Assembly: GCA_031472005.1 (NCBI GenBank)
Contig: PZJY01000002.1
Coordinates: 2,356,001-2,420,000 of the forward strand
Reading direction: 5' to 3'
DNA length: 64,000 nucleotides
Source: Tetracladium setigerum
Lineage: Eukaryota > Ascomycota > Leotiomycetes > Helotiales
The notes beneath the pieces were generated by a model. That model had not been told where the DNA came from and did no database searches. It saw nothing but the letters and a program-made list of their open reading frames with translations. Shown piece by piece: positions 33,146 to 44,247 of this stretch. How positions within the stretch are numbered: the stretch's first letter is position 1; the number at the start of each line of letters is the position of its first letter. The position numbers were made by a program, and so were the translations under genes.

Positions 33146-35114
33146 TGTGAAGTTGTGTAGAAATTAAGGCGTTCAAGAAGTGAAAGTAGATGGTCCAGCA
33201 GCAAAGTAATTTGTTGATTAAAGAATGGAAGGTTCCAGCTGACCAGCAGAGTCAAAATGAAATGTAGAAAAAGATTGTGAAGAAAGAAGAACGCAGTAAA
33301 CAACTTCGCAGAGAGAATGAATGAGGAGGGAAAGAAAAACTCCATTCGCCGGGAGGCATTTGTTTATAAGTATGGCCAAGGGTCTTTCCGAGTTGCTCAC
33401 TTGCATGACCTGAAGTTCCTGCCAAGTAGATTGCCCAGTATCACGGACAAGGGGGCCCCCTCGTTGACAGCACCTTGAAGAAACAACACTCGGAGGGTTG
33501 GCAACTTGGCGGCTGATATGTGAACTTGAGTGAAACTTAGGCAGTGCGGAGGGGAAGTAAAAGCAAATTGGGCTGAGCCGGAGTTGCGGATTGCATATTG
33601 AACTCATTTTTCAGAAGAAGGACGGATAGAGGCAAGAATAAGGCAGCAAAGGTCAAGAATTTCAAGTACTTGTATATAAAAAATTTCAGAGGTCGCAACA
33701 ATGGCCAAAAATACCCCACTAGGGCATGAACTATCACCCAGCGCTCCCCAAAATCAGTGACCTTTCCCCAGGCCATCCTGTTCATCCCATGGTTCTTGGG
33801 ACGAAAGAGACGTCACTTTGACAGATCCATCCCATCAGCATAGCCTCGCCCGAGCACAGAACACTGCAGCCATCTGCTTCAAAATCCCATGTAAAGATTT
33901 ACGGGATGAAACTCGCCTCTGCAAAACTCTAAAGCAGGGATGACAGCAGCCGCAAATGCTTGAGCAAACCTTTGGCCAAAGGACCCAATCACCAAATCCA
34001 ACGACGGAATAGAAATGGCAACCAAGAACGGATCCAAGACCTGCCGGCCATGGAGAGGACGAAATGCGTCGATAATCCAGGCTGTCCCGAGAAAATGGGC
34101 GGACGTGTGGGTGTTGGCTCGTGTGAAACGCGCTCTCAAACCTCTCGGGGTCATCTGCGACGACGAAAGTCGCAGCCTTTGAGATGCCGTGGAGAGCTGG
34201 CTTTGGAGGTGGGAAATCGATCGCCAGGAGACACACCGACTTGACAGATTGATGATGGGGCAATAGTCTTAACACAGTCTATTTGTGGTTGTAGCAGAGC
34301 GAACGGGCATGAACGAGGAAGAATATTGGGATGAAAATTGGACATGTCGTTCTGGTGGTTCGTTTCAGATTCCGTAGGGCCGCCTCGGCAAAATGGTCAC
34401 GTGCAAACCGGTATAAACAAACCACCAACTGGACAGTCTAGACTGTTGCTAAACGTTCGAGGTTGGTCGGTAAAATTTGGCCCGGGTCGTTCGTGTGCTT
34501 GGAACTCGGGGCTGTGGCCATATAGAAGCCAGGTCTCGGCCATCTTCCACGAGGATGGTCAAATATGATTCACCTTTGCCCGGCCCTTGAGGCGACCCAA
34601 GTTTCCTTCTGACCACGGACAGGTGTTCAGTGAACATTCCTTTAAATACAGGCCAGCGACGTCACTTTACACTCAAGATCATCGATTTACGGACTATCTA
34701 TGTAGGTGGCTGGTCGAGGATAAGAACTCAAAAAGATGCCCAGAACTTTGGCCAGGAAGGGACAGCGATTCAAAGAAGAAGAATAACGAAAAACACAGAC
34801 TCAGTAACAGCTAAACTTGGGGGCAGGTTAGCAGATGACTGAACATAGCTCAGTGTACTATTAGTAGGTCTAAGGTCTGTCTGAACGCAGCTTTTTGGCC
34901 TCTTTCTTTTCAAATGTAACTTCTTCTAATCTATTGTCCTTTAGTCTACCTGAGGAATTTTAAGCCTGCCAGGGGCAATATATTTTGATGTATAATCTAA
35001 ATCAATCTGCAAATGGAATTCCTCTATCGTCGTTGCCAAGTACGCTAATATGCTAGAATATTTTCAATATTTCGCTCAAGTCTTACTGAACAAACTGATC
35101 CAGACTACGAGCAT
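33146..35114. other. gene-poor interval with an unassigned open stretch
   Basis: About 2 kb lies between two minus-strand genes. Bases 33146-33350 are the leader/promoter of the Kre9-like gene. On the minus strand two overlapping frames, 34275-33835 and 34154-33879, read with ordinary composition (for example VLDPFLVAISIPSLDLVIGS). I recognise no family and found no exon join. It could be a decayed gene. A CACGTG site lies at 34398-34403. The rest, to the MFS stop, shows nothing. Confidence 0.35.
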
Positions 35115-36968
35115 TCACACTTTCTCTTCCTCATCGTTGCTCCTCCTTAATTCCCCCTTCCTAGCTCTTTCATCTTTCTCCTGCTCCTCCATCCTCTCCT
35201 TCAAATATATACAAAATTTACTCCCAGCTCTAATTCGATCACCCTTCCACAGAAACAAGAACGGGACAACGCACATTGCCAAGCTCGAAAATGCCAACAC
35301 ACTCGTGGCCCACGCAACACCAAGTTTTTCATACATAGGTGTAGCAGCAAACGGCAACGCAACACCCGCAAGACTTCGACAGCAACTCGCGGCTGCCATG
35401 CTACTCGCTGCGAAGATTTGATAGGCATCTGCGAGATAGTTGAGGAGAGCGATGAAGATAAGGATGAATCCCATGCCGAACGGAACACCTGCGAACATCG
35501 GAACGAGGTAGCTTATGTCGGGTCGAGCAGTCCAGCCTAGCCATAGAAGGGCAATGACGTATAAAGGTCCTCCGACACATGCTAGTGGGAGTCGGCGAGA
35601 TTCTTCCTTCGCTGTCCATGGCTTGTGGAGAAGTTGCGCTTTTCGAAGGTAGGAATCATACCAGAGGAAGATGAATATCGCGATGATTGCTCCTAGGCCG
35701 ATGGGAAGGAACATGAGTCCAGAGAAACCAAGAGACTGGCCGTATATTCCTTGGAACACGACGGGATAGGCAATGAAGTACATGTAAAAGATCCCATAGG
35801 CGAGAGAGAGGTAGATACAGGTGGTTAGCACGATGAACTCATACATGATCATGCGAATTGGTCTGGTGAGGGTAATTGTGACCAATTGCTTCCATCCTCT
35901 CTTGTCAAGTTCGATGGGAGCAACGATTTTTTCATCACCAGTCGACATGCGAAGGCGAGCTGCTCGTCTGGCGAGTAAAGTTGGACCATAGGTTTCCGGG
36001 AGAAAGATTAGGAAGGGAAGTGATCCTCCCGCGATCATCAATCCAATCCAGAAGGTCCACCTCCAGCCTAGCACGGGAGAAACGTAGCCTGAAATTACAG
36101 GTGCAATGAGAGGACCAACACAAGTTCCCTAGGAGTGTTAGTGAGGTTGACGGCAATAGTGTGGACAACTTACCCCAATAAAAACAGCCATCGCGCGACC
36201 CCTCGAAACAGGATTGTTGTATATATCTGCATACACACCACCAACAACTGCTATAGGGCTGCTCGCACTGACTCCGGCAAGAAATCTGAAGAATAAAAAG
36301 GAACCCCATGTTGGTGCCAAAGCACATGCCATGGTGCACAGGGTGAAGGCCACAAATGATGATAACATTATGAATCTCCGCCCATAAGCCTCGGACAGTG
36401 GTCCAAATAGTAATGGGCCCAGAATATAGCCGATAAGGTACGTTGATATTGGCAATGCTTTCGAGTAAGAAGAAGTGATGTCAAAGTATTCGCTTATCAC
36501 CGGGACCGCATTCGAGGGGAGTGAGGAGCCCATAGTAGAATTGACGACAACAAGCATTCCTATGAACACAATGAAAGCTTTCCATCCCTACACATTTTAG
36601 CTTCCATTGAGCCTCGCCGAAGCATCTACAGGACATACTGGGCTCCAATTGTATGGATTTGCAGGATCTCCCTCCTCCCAAGAAATGATCTTCTTCCGAA
36701 CATTGACAACTTCGAAGCTTGAAGTCGGAGAATTCTCACAAATGCTGTCTGGTTTCTCAAGTTTGTACCTTGTGTTAAAATCTCGTTCATCAATCCCTGA
36801 TATCAATCTAGAGACTTTGCTCTGGTGATGTTCTGTATCAAGTCAGTGGCAAAACCTCAATAACCGAGAGCTCGGCAAACACAACATACTCGGCTTATGA
36901 ACTTTGATCAACCCCGCTTCACTTATCTCCCTTCTGTCAGACCTTGAATTATGATTAAAAGCTGCCAT
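35115..36968 (-). CDS. MFS drug/polyamine-type H+ antiporter (DHA1, 12 helices)
   Basis: Four exons, 36968-36890, 36832-36639, 36587-36174 and 36128-35115, keep frame and give 566 residues. The N-tail ends in WEEGDPANPYNWSP, the mark of fungal DHA1 transporters. Motif A reads GPLSEAYGRRFIML between helices 2 and 3, and RFLAGVSASSPIAVVGG and SRGRAMAVFIGGTCVGPLI follow (motif C-like region). The central loop is LARRAARLRMSTGDEK. Twelve hydrophobic segments are present. The C-tail is Arg/Glu-rich. These proteins export polyamines, drugs or toxic metabolites across the plasma membrane; the substrate is not readable. The start is set by a 79-nt first exon, MAAFNHNSRSDRREIS, whose splice restores the frame after an upstream stop. 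Confidence 0.9.
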
Positions 36969-37533
36969 CGTTGATATGTAAATGAAGATGGACTGTTTTG
37001 ACTTTAAAATAAAAATGTGAAATTAAGATAATGTCGGTGGGGGTTAGCTACCTATAGACACAAGCTCGACATCTTTTCTCCAGCATGCGGACCTACATAA
37101 CTCGCATAGCTCGCTTCGGACAAGGGCCAGAACGCGGAGTTTGATTGTCCCCTTTGGACATTGATGACAATCCCCGAGCCGATTTTTGGACCTCTCTCTG
37201 CTGCTGCTTCAAGCTGGATGCTTGATTGGCAAATTACCTAACCAAGATCTGCAAGATGCCGATATCCGCTCTCTGTAAATGGGATGTGAAGCTTATGTAT
37301 TTACCAGAATGGGCGACCGAAATAGGCATTTGTACCCCTCCGGTTTGGTCTCCAGCAGGGCGTGAGCAGTGCCGCATCTGCTTCGGCGACAGAAGCATAA
37401 ATTGCAAAACCGGTGTATCCAATATCCAGAAAGTTATTGATCATCAGCTTCCACAATCACACTCCCTGCTGCATCACATCGAGGCCACACCATCGGATAT
37501 GTCTTGAAATGGGTATTGTAATTTTTTCGCCAG
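36969..37533. promoter_or_regulatory. promoter of MFS gene and 3' flank of prefoldin gene
   Basis: These 565 bases separate two minus-strand genes. They contain the promoter of the DHA1 gene and the terminator of prefoldin 4. No motif is clear. The plus-strand frame 37226-37507 is not supported. Confidence 0.3.
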
Positions 37534-38109
37534 CTATGTCTCCAAGTTTATGCTTCTTCCAAATCGTCCATACAACTCCACCTTCAATTGTGACATCTCC
37601 TCCTGCACTGTGCTCAACTGCTCCTCCAAGACCGAAACATTCTCTTCGATTTTCGTGGTCGATGTCTCCAACAGCTCCTGGACTTCAGAGAGGGGCAACG
37701 AGATGAAAGAATCGCCTATTTTGTAGCTGCAACTTTGTCAGTTTGGCAGTCGGTCAGTCGCTGCTGGAATGAATGGGTTGCGCACGGAATTTTGTCGTCC
37801 TCATCTGCCAGCTCCAGTTCGTTTATGACCTCATCTAGGACTTCCTTCTCCTGCTACATAGGATGTTAGTCCGGAACAAGTGTGCGCGAAGGAATACCGA
37901 CGTGTTTGGCTTTCAGCTCCTCTTCCAGTGCTATCTCTCGTTGGTGCAGTCTGCTGAATTTGTTGATCTTGTCTTGATCCTCCCTACGGACTTCAACTTC
38001 GTCGTTACTGGCGGCCGCCTCGTCCTCCTTGGAGAGCTAGACAGGATATTAGCAGAAGATCTTGCGATGAATTGGGGCATCGATCATAACCTACCATACG
38101 ACGATTCAT
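37534..38109 (-). CDS. gim3: prefoldin subunit 4 (GIM3-like)
   Basis: The gene is missed by simple ORF calling because its exons are short: 38109-38095 (five codons), 38036-37902, 37853-37786 and 37726-37534, total 136 residues. The joined protein has MNRRM, then LSKEDEAAASNDEVEVRRED, KINKFSRLHQREIALEEEL, DEDDKIPYKIGDSFISLPL, EVQELLETSTTKIEENV, LKVELYGRFGRSINLE. The IPYKIGDSF and LYGRFGxSINLE blocks are diagnostic of subunit 4, a beta-type prefoldin with two coiled coils and a beta hairpin. Prefoldin delivers unfolded actin and tubulin to the CCT chaperonin. Introns are 45-60 nt; the second donor reads GTCGGT, which is weak. The gene is divergent from APC10. Confidence 0.9.
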
Positions 38110-38488
38110 GGTGATGTATTGGAATGCTTGTTCTGTTTGTGTCTTGACAAGAGAAGCCCACCAAATGTTCAGATGCGGGCGGTCGCGATTCTGCCGGACA
38201 AAGTTGCTTGGTGACGATTACTGTGCTGTTGTCGTTTGCTGTCAAAGTTTTATCCCAATATAGTGACCAATCAATGTATATTAAATTAAGAAATATCTTA
38301 CAGGAGACATAATTTGTTGTTTCCATATCTTGTAAACAGCAAGATTATTTATGGTAATAACAGCAGTATTAAATCAAAGTCTAAAGTAAACAAAGTGCCT
38401 AACTTGGATAGTCCCGAACGCGACCCGCCTCATGGACGACTCTCCGACTGCTCAAGTCCTTACTTGAAATTTCCCAAACTCTTTCGCC
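38110..38488. promoter_or_regulatory. divergent promoter: prefoldin 4 (-) and APC10 (+)
   Basis: These 379 bases lie between two divergent starts. Bases 38275-38390 are AT-rich (TATATTAAATTAAGAAATATC). Both genes are low-level housekeeping genes, consistent with a shared TATA-poor promoter. Confidence 0.4.
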
Positions 38489-39662
38489 ATGACACCAACG
38501 CCTCCATCCCATTCTACCTTTCACCCTCGGTTTCGTAGAACCAGGCCAGCAAATAATCACGACCCCGTAAGACAGAATCCACAAACACCAGTTACCCCTC
38601 TACAAGGTGGGGAGGTCGAGGATGGAGGGGCAGGTCATGGCGATGAGATTGAAGAGGAGGAAGAGGTAGAAGAAGGCGAAGAAGAAGAGGAGGAGGAAGA
38701 CGAAGAAGAAGGTGAAGAGGATGAAGAAGAAGCAGGCATAGACGAAGGTTTGTCCTTTCTCTTCTCCCAAACATCCCTCAGACAACACACCCGCCATCCA
38801 AATTCACTCAACGCCCAATATCAACAACATGAATAGAGGACGAACCCGACGAAGACGCGCCGTCATGGCCAGTCAACGCAATTATCGAGGTCGGAGACCT
38901 CCCCTTTCCTATACGAGAACTGCTACTTCTTGGATTCGTTCCGTACTCAGAGCTAATGACGATGCAGTCCCCATGGACTTAGATGTCCCCTTCGACGCCG
39001 ACGCTCTAGGATTGAAGGAGATTGGAAACTTAGCTAGTTGGACCGTCAGTAGTTGCAAGCCTGGTTGCGGCGTTGATGCTCTGAGGGACGATGATACTGC
39101 GCTATTCTGGCAGTAAACTTTCCCCCACAAAGACAGAAGAAGGTGGGCAATTGCTGATGTGGTACTATATAGATCCGATGGACCACAACCCCACCACCTC
39201 AATATACACTTCTCCAGATTCGTCTCCATTCGTTCAATTCGTATCTACCTGGACTTCGAAGCTGACGAATCATACACCCCTACCCGTATCACGCTTCTCG
39301 CTGGTACAGGCTATCACGATTTGATCCCCTTCGCTGGTCTTGACTTTCAACAGCCAAAGGGATGGATTGATGTCCCACTTGATCACGTTGGAGGTGGTGA
39401 GGACGGCAAGACTCTACGAGCATTCTTGGTCCAGGTCAAGGTTGTGGAGAATCATCAAAATGGAAAGGATACACATGTCAGAGGCCTGAAGATATTTGCA
39501 AAGGATGAGCGCGTCAAGGCTGGAATCTCGGAGAAGGAGGTTTTGGAGGCTGTTGGGAAGAAGAAGAAGGCGAAGAGAAGGCTGAGTAGGGATAAGTCGG
39601 CTGAACCTGAGAGTGGATGGCTTGTTGAAGAGGATTGGATGGGTGAGCCGGAGTTGAGATGA
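38489..39662 (+). CDS. apc10: APC10 / DOC1, anaphase-promoting complex processivity subunit
   Basis: The C-terminal DOC domain is clear. Exon to 39112 gives LGLKEIGNLASWTVSSCKPG and DALRDDDTALFWQ. The last exon, 39173-39662, gives SDGPQPHHLNIHFSR, IRIYLDFEADESYTPTRITL and AGTGYHDLIPFAGLDFQQPK. APC10 helps the APC/C bind degron substrates. Exon 1, 38489-38747, encodes a Pro-rich start and a long Glu/Asp run. The path from 38837 to MDLDVPFDADALG at about 38974 is unresolved: the acidic frame (EDEPDEDAPSWP) does not reach the DOC frame by a canonical phase. Either a 77-nt intron (38892-38968) joins the alternative, basic frame, or one base is missing in the C4 run near 38970. The DOC part is certain, the N-terminus is not. 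Confidence 0.85.
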
Positions 39663-40046
39663 ATGCATTGGTGAGATTGGTGTTTGGAGTCATGTCATAT
39701 ACCCAGGAAGCAAGCATTGGTGGAGGAATCATGGGCCAATTCAATAAAAATGCATTTTCCGAGATTATGAAGTGTATCTGTAAACCATCTTGCGCAACTC
39801 TTCGTTCGCTGATTGCAAATACCGGCAGAGTATAGTCTTGCCTCCTCTCTTGTTGCCATTGTTTGCTCAAATCAAGGTCTTGTTCACTAAAATACAGTGT
39901 TACTTGACGATTCCACGAATCGACGCTCAGCATCCGCTGTATTAGCATAATATTACAACTCAGACTGTTCCCCCATATCAAACTCCGTGCGCCAACCAAA
40001 TGTCTCCTCCACACTCTTGTCAGTCGCTGAGTATTTGCTCCATATC
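39663..40046. other. convergent intergenic region
   Basis: These 384 bases lie between the stops of APC10 (+) and ATG27 (-). AATAAAAATGC at 39743 is a plausible APC10 poly(A) signal. The minus-strand frame 40014-39514 overlaps the APC10 3' end and is a shadow. Confidence 0.35.
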
Positions 40047-41139
40047 TTATACAGCTGCATATCCCCCTCTGCTTCCACCGCCTTGTACTGAGCTCATGAC
40101 CCTCCTTGACCAGTCCTTCATCAAATATGGTACATCGCGAATCGCATCACCATGGGGTAGTAAATCCCAACCCCGAGCGCCATATCGGGTGTAGTTAAGC
40201 CATGAGCCGAAGATCAAATAGGTTGCCGTGGCAAGGAAAGCACTAAAAAGGTTAGTAAACACTTCACATCTGGAGGAAGATCGATCATACATGAGGATAA
40301 ACCAGGTGAAGAAACCCCAAGAAGCTCCCTGCTCTGCATCCTTCTCATCCTTTGCACCTTCGCATGCGAACTTTGTTCTCCACTTCAATCGTAGAATATC
40401 CGTCTGCCCAGCCTGGTTATATTCAACAAACTCCAAACTTGGGGTCTTATCCTCATCCTTCTTATCTCCATCCTCGGCACGCTTCACGGCTTCCGATTCG
40501 TACTTATCCTCTGGATTGTACAGATTCTCGTCTCCTTTTCTGTTCTTGTCACAAAGAAATTCCACAATAGCTTTCTGTGGCTTATCTATCATTTTGCCCC
40601 CAACCTCGACCTCGTTCCATCCTCCATATAGTTCGAGCAAAAGTCCATCTTTTTTAGAATCTTCGTGCGAGGTTGACTCCTTCAGAAGCTGCCATTTCGG
40701 ATCCAAAGGTTTGCCACCGTAGTCGGATAAATCTCCCGCGATCGAAAAGACGTCTTGAATGGTATCAGTATCTGGTGCTTTTATGAACCGTTCGATGGCA
40801 CAAACTATGATCTCGTCAGCATGCGTTTATAGCCAGGGGAAAGCTTGGTTGCAACATACTCCTAGTCCCAGGTTTACACTTCTCGTTGTCTTTGGCACCT
40901 TTGGGCATTATTAAGGGCGCGCATAGGTCGATTGTGTAAGTTGTCCTAATAGAGCTTGTGCCATTTCCATGGTCGACATTGTGTACCACTGATTTCGGCC
41001 CCTTCAACTCGCTCAAGTTGAAAGGCGTGTTACTGACCCGCACATGGTCGCAATTTATCGCTGATGCGCTCGCGAGAATGGGGAAAAGGAGAGTTGACAA
41101 GATTCCGGCATCGATGGAAGTGCTGCTGGGTATCCGCAT
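40047..41139 (-). CDS. atg27: ATG27, type I membrane autophagy protein
   Basis: Three exons, 41139-40860, 40804-40291 and 40242-40047, keep frame and give 329 residues. The signal peptide ends near FPILASASA. The luminal mannose-6-phosphate-receptor-like domain begins CDHVRVSNTPFNLSELKGP and contains TTYTIDLCAPL, KCKPGTRICAIERF, VGGKMIDKPQKAIVEFLCD and FACEG, giving the conserved cysteines. One helix follows (SWGFFTWFILIAFLATATYL), then a short cytosolic tail ending RVMSSVQGGGSRGGYAAV. Atg27 cycles between Golgi, vacuole and phagophore assembly site and helps Atg9 traffic. The last intron (48 nt) is a multiple of three, so the sequence also reads through it; the splice is preferred on its GTATGA...TTTTAG ends. 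Confidence 0.92.
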
Positions 41140-42102
41140 GATGAGGGTAGATAGATTATGCAAAGAAAGGGGTATCTGGTTGAGAAGTAAAGTTGTTTGC
41201 CGCGCTGTGAAATGGTCCTTCCAAAGAGAAGAGAAGTGGAAGAGAGAATGTGTCGAAGAAGATGATGGCGGTCAAGTGATCGAGTTTGGATGTCTTGAAG
41301 TTGACGACTGCCAGATGTTTCTCGACAAGACAACAAGAAGCTTCATGCCTTGAATGACGAGTTTCCAGCCAAGCCAATCAAGGACGATGCGCATTTAGTC
41401 ATCCTCTTAAGACACGTGATGACTATCTCATAGAATCTAGGATAACTACTACTCGAAAACGGCTCGAGATTAGTGAGAGACGTTCTCTTTGGTGCTTTTG
41501 GCAGTCAGTTATTTGGACTAGAAAAGGTGAATTTCAGGTTTGTCATATGCAAATTTCCTGGTCCAAGTGGACTTGGACACTCGGACTTGTCAATGTGGTA
41601 GGTGTTTGTCTATGGCATGTCCAATTTTCCGCTATGTGGCATCGATGTACTGTATTTGTTACCAGATTTACTTGAACAAACAATTTTGATTAAAGGCTAC
41701 AATAAGAGAGCATTCTGACACTTTAATCAACAATACCTGCCCTGTGATGGTAAACAGAACAATGTTGATTCAGGAAATGCCAAGCAACGCCCCAAGCGAG
41801 CGTCAATGGTTGCAGCTGAACGTCAACAATGGGATTGAAGCAGGTCCATAAACTAAACAAAAAGGTCAAGCGAGTGAAATGAATCGAGAATCGAGAATTG
41901 AGGTTATTCTCTCCGGGTTTCCTGTGTAAGTACTACAGGTCGAGGCAACGGTTGGGAGGTGCAATGGATGACGAGAACCATCTGCGCAGTTATACTTGGG
42001 ATGAGTAGAGAAAAGATGGAAGTGAAAGCATACGATTCAAATAATTGCGTAACATCTGTCATTTTCATCGTTCTTGCGGTCATGCTCGCAGGCTAAAGTC
42101 GC
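41140..42102. other. promoter of ATG27 and unassigned spacer
   Basis: These 963 bases lie upstream of ATG27 (-) and before an uncertain plus-strand ORF. A CACGTG box lies at 41413-41418, about 275 bases upstream of the ATG27 start. GAATCGAGAATCGAGAATTGAG at 41879-41902 is a short tandem repeat. No gene is convincing. Confidence 0.35.
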
Positions 42103-42516
42103 TTGATAGTTGATAGAGACTCCCTCATTTTCCCATCTGGGCCCAATTTAAACACAAGGATCAACGAATTTTACGAGTGGATCACAACGCTAATATCCAA
42201 ACTCGGCGTGAACAAAAGGGGTAGCCAACGACTCTATGATAAATTTCCCTCGTCAACAACAACAGAGTCCAGACTCAATTATGCTGTAGAACAGCTTCAA
42301 GGAAGTTGGTACATGGAATGCACTGTAAGTGAATATCAACGGAGATTTCTTCTCTCAGAACGAGCCATGCACAAATACCGGAAAGACACGATGAGCACAC
42401 AAAGATATTTGAATGAGCTGCAATCCTGCGAATCCTCACAAGCCATTGACAACATTGGCCTCGCCATACTTATCCTTCTATTGGCTCCCAGGAAATTACG
42501 AGCCCACTCGGAGTAG
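42103..42516 (+). CDS. uncertain ORF, no recognised family
   Basis: A frame of about 137 codons is open from 42103 to a TAG at 42514-42516. It has balanced, non-repetitive composition (NEFYEWITTLISKLGVN, RLNYAVEQLQGSWYMECT) that could be coding. It has no ATG at its 5' end; the first in-frame ATG falls at EWITT-distal positions (MECT), so it would need an upstream exon, for which I found no convincing donor. A possible donor GTAAGT follows MECT. It may be a decayed gene or chance. Confidence 0.2.
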   Translation: MIVDRDSLIFPSGPNLNTRINEFYEWITTLISKLGVNKRGSQRLYDKFPSSTTTESRLNYAVEQLQGSWYMECTVSEYQRRFLLSERAMHKYRKDTMSTQRYLNELQSCESSQAIDNIGLAILILLLAPRKLRAHSE

Positions 42517-42775
42517 CTTGCCGAGATGCTTGTTCTTGAGTTGCGACCCACGCCCCTGATCATCATTCACTCTCTCGCCTCGTTCATAGGCTCAAAAGGG
42601 GGCTTGCTTTAAAATTCATGTAAGGTCGATCAGCAAGGACGGAGTCTGGGGCACAGCAGTCGAATTCTATATATGGATGTGCTGTTTCCCATCGTAATTC
42701 ATTTATCCCTCCTCACCTCTCACCCTTCCCGTATCCATCACTTTCACCCTCCCAAAAATCCCAATCACACTCAAA
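42517..42775. promoter_or_regulatory. promoter of the Ser/Ala-rich surface protein gene
   Basis: A TATATATG box at 42668-42675 lies about 100 bases upstream of the ATG at 42776. A strong pyrimidine tract (CCCTCCTCACCTCTCACCC) follows. TATA box plus CT block is the pattern of highly expressed fungal genes. Confidence 0.6.
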
Positions 42776-43417
42776 ATGGTCTCCAAAACCCTCGTCCTCC
42801 TCGCCCTTACTAGTGCCACCCTTGGAGCACCTCAAAACCTCGAAGATCTCCTCCCAACCGGCAGCATCTCCGACTCAATCGATGCAGCAGCAAGCTCCGT
42901 CCTCGCATTCTTCTCTGGCATGCCCACTCTCGCCGATAACATCTATTCGATCCTTGAAACAGCCATTCCAGAATCCGACTTTTCGAAGACAGATTTCCAG
43001 TGCGAGCCCACAGCCGCTCCGTGGTACAGCGACTTGCCCAAGGACGTCCAGGTTGCTTTAACTAGCTATGGCGCTGCCGTTCAAACATGGGCTGCTGCTC
43101 ACGCCTCTGAACTCTCAGCAATCGGAGCAGAGACGGTCGTTCCCGCCTGTCCAGCAGCTACTGGTAGTGCAAACACCTCGTCGACTGGGACTGCTAGTGT
43201 GACGGGAAGTGGAACTATTGCCAGTGTCACAGGAACTAGCACTGGATCTGCTGCTGCTGCTGGGGAGTCTGGAGCTTCAGTGACTAGGAGTGGAAGCGCA
43301 GCTGCTGGAAGTGCAAGCTCGACTCAATCTCTTGGTGCTGCTCCTCGTGCGACTGGGGCTATTGCCGGAAGTGTGGCTGGTATTATGGGAGCTCTTGGTG
43401 TTATGGCCTTGTTGTAA
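42776..43417 (+). CDS. GPI-type Ser/Ala/Thr-rich cell-surface protein
   Basis: This is a single exon of 213 residues. The signal peptide MVSKTLVLLALTSATLGAP is followed by a helical domain of about 100 residues with two cysteines (DFQCEPTAAPWYSDLP and VVPACPAATG). A Ser/Thr/Gly/Ala-rich stalk (TASVTGSGTIASVTGTSTGS) follows, likely O-glycosylated. The C-terminal AIAGSVAGIMGALGVMALL is a GPI-attachment or membrane tail. The WYSDLPKDVQxAL segment occurs in a family of fungal surface proteins with a DUF-type N-domain. Location at the plasma membrane or wall is inferred. The TATA box and CT-rich leader suggest strong expression. Confidence 0.88.
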   Translation: MVSKTLVLLALTSATLGAPQNLEDLLPTGSISDSIDAAASSVLAFFSGMPTLADNIYSILETAIPESDFSKTDFQCEPTAAPWYSDLPKDVQVALTSYGAAVQTWAAAHASELSAIGAETVVPACPAATGSANTSSTGTASVTGSGTIASVTGTSTGSAAAAGESGASVTRSGSAAAGSASSTQSLGAAPRATGAIAGSVAGIMGALGVMALL

Positions 43418-44247
43418 AATGATGTGAGATAGAAATATCTTGCGGGGGTGGAGGGTTACTATTCAAGATCGGACTGCTTTCCGAAATATTTTCCTTTGTT
43501 TTTAGGGATTGGGTATTTTTTGCGTTGAAATACATATAGAATATTCAAAAGTTTTGCACTTTCTAAAAGAAATCTTGGAAGCACTCTTTCTATGTTGCAA
43601 CCACTCCTACCATGTGCCAGAGACAAGAAGTAGGACCAAAAACCAAATCCAAAGCGTCGAGCCGGGAAGCAACAGATAGGAAGTCGAAGGTAGGACAAGG
43701 AGATGAGCCACTACGATAAGTAGCACAAGGATTAGAAAGGAAGGTGGAACGAGGAATAGTACTGGAGATTCGTGTCACATTCAACCTGCTTCTTTTGATA
43801 TTTTCAATTTTCAAGAACTTTTCTTTCGGCTTTATGTTCGAATAAAGCAAGAATCGACAAAGCCGCAACTGAGAAATTCCACGTGATCCTCTCCATGTTT
43901 CGTTCACATCACAGGTTTTTGCTAGAGAATTAGTAAGTGTCACTTTACCGAAAATAATGATCGAGGGAGACATAAAGAACTACCTTGGGCGTAAAATGGA
44001 GATTGGGATCCGACAAGCATCAAAAGTGAATGCTTTCTTCACTTCGCTTAAAACCAAACCAGATCGCTTGACATACTGTAAACAAGTGTACCTAGCAAAC
44101 CGATTTTAAGAAGCTAGCTGAAAAGCATATTGCATGATTGCAATATGATCATTCTGCTATAATTGCACTACTTATATACAACAAGCAAGTATATTCTCAG
44201 CTAAACCAAACAGCCGGCCACAACAAGTCTATATCAAAAGTCTTTTC
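43418..44247. other. convergent intergenic region
   Basis: These 830 bases lie between the stops of the surface protein (+) and the NmrA-like gene (-). A CACGTGATCC site lies at 43880. Short minus-strand frames at 43459-43698 and 43590-43973 have no family look. I see no RNA or repeat. Confidence 0.35.

Noticed and set aside
30387..36968. Possible secondary-metabolite cluster (hydrolase plus MFS transporter)
   Set aside because: There is no backbone synthase or oxidase between or beside them; the neighbours are wall and housekeeping genes.
38829..39116. Basic frame TRRRRAVMASQ as the true N-terminus of APC10
   Set aside because: It is in frame with the DOC domain but reads as the shadow of an acidic frame that follows exon 1 naturally. 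I kept it only as one of two options.
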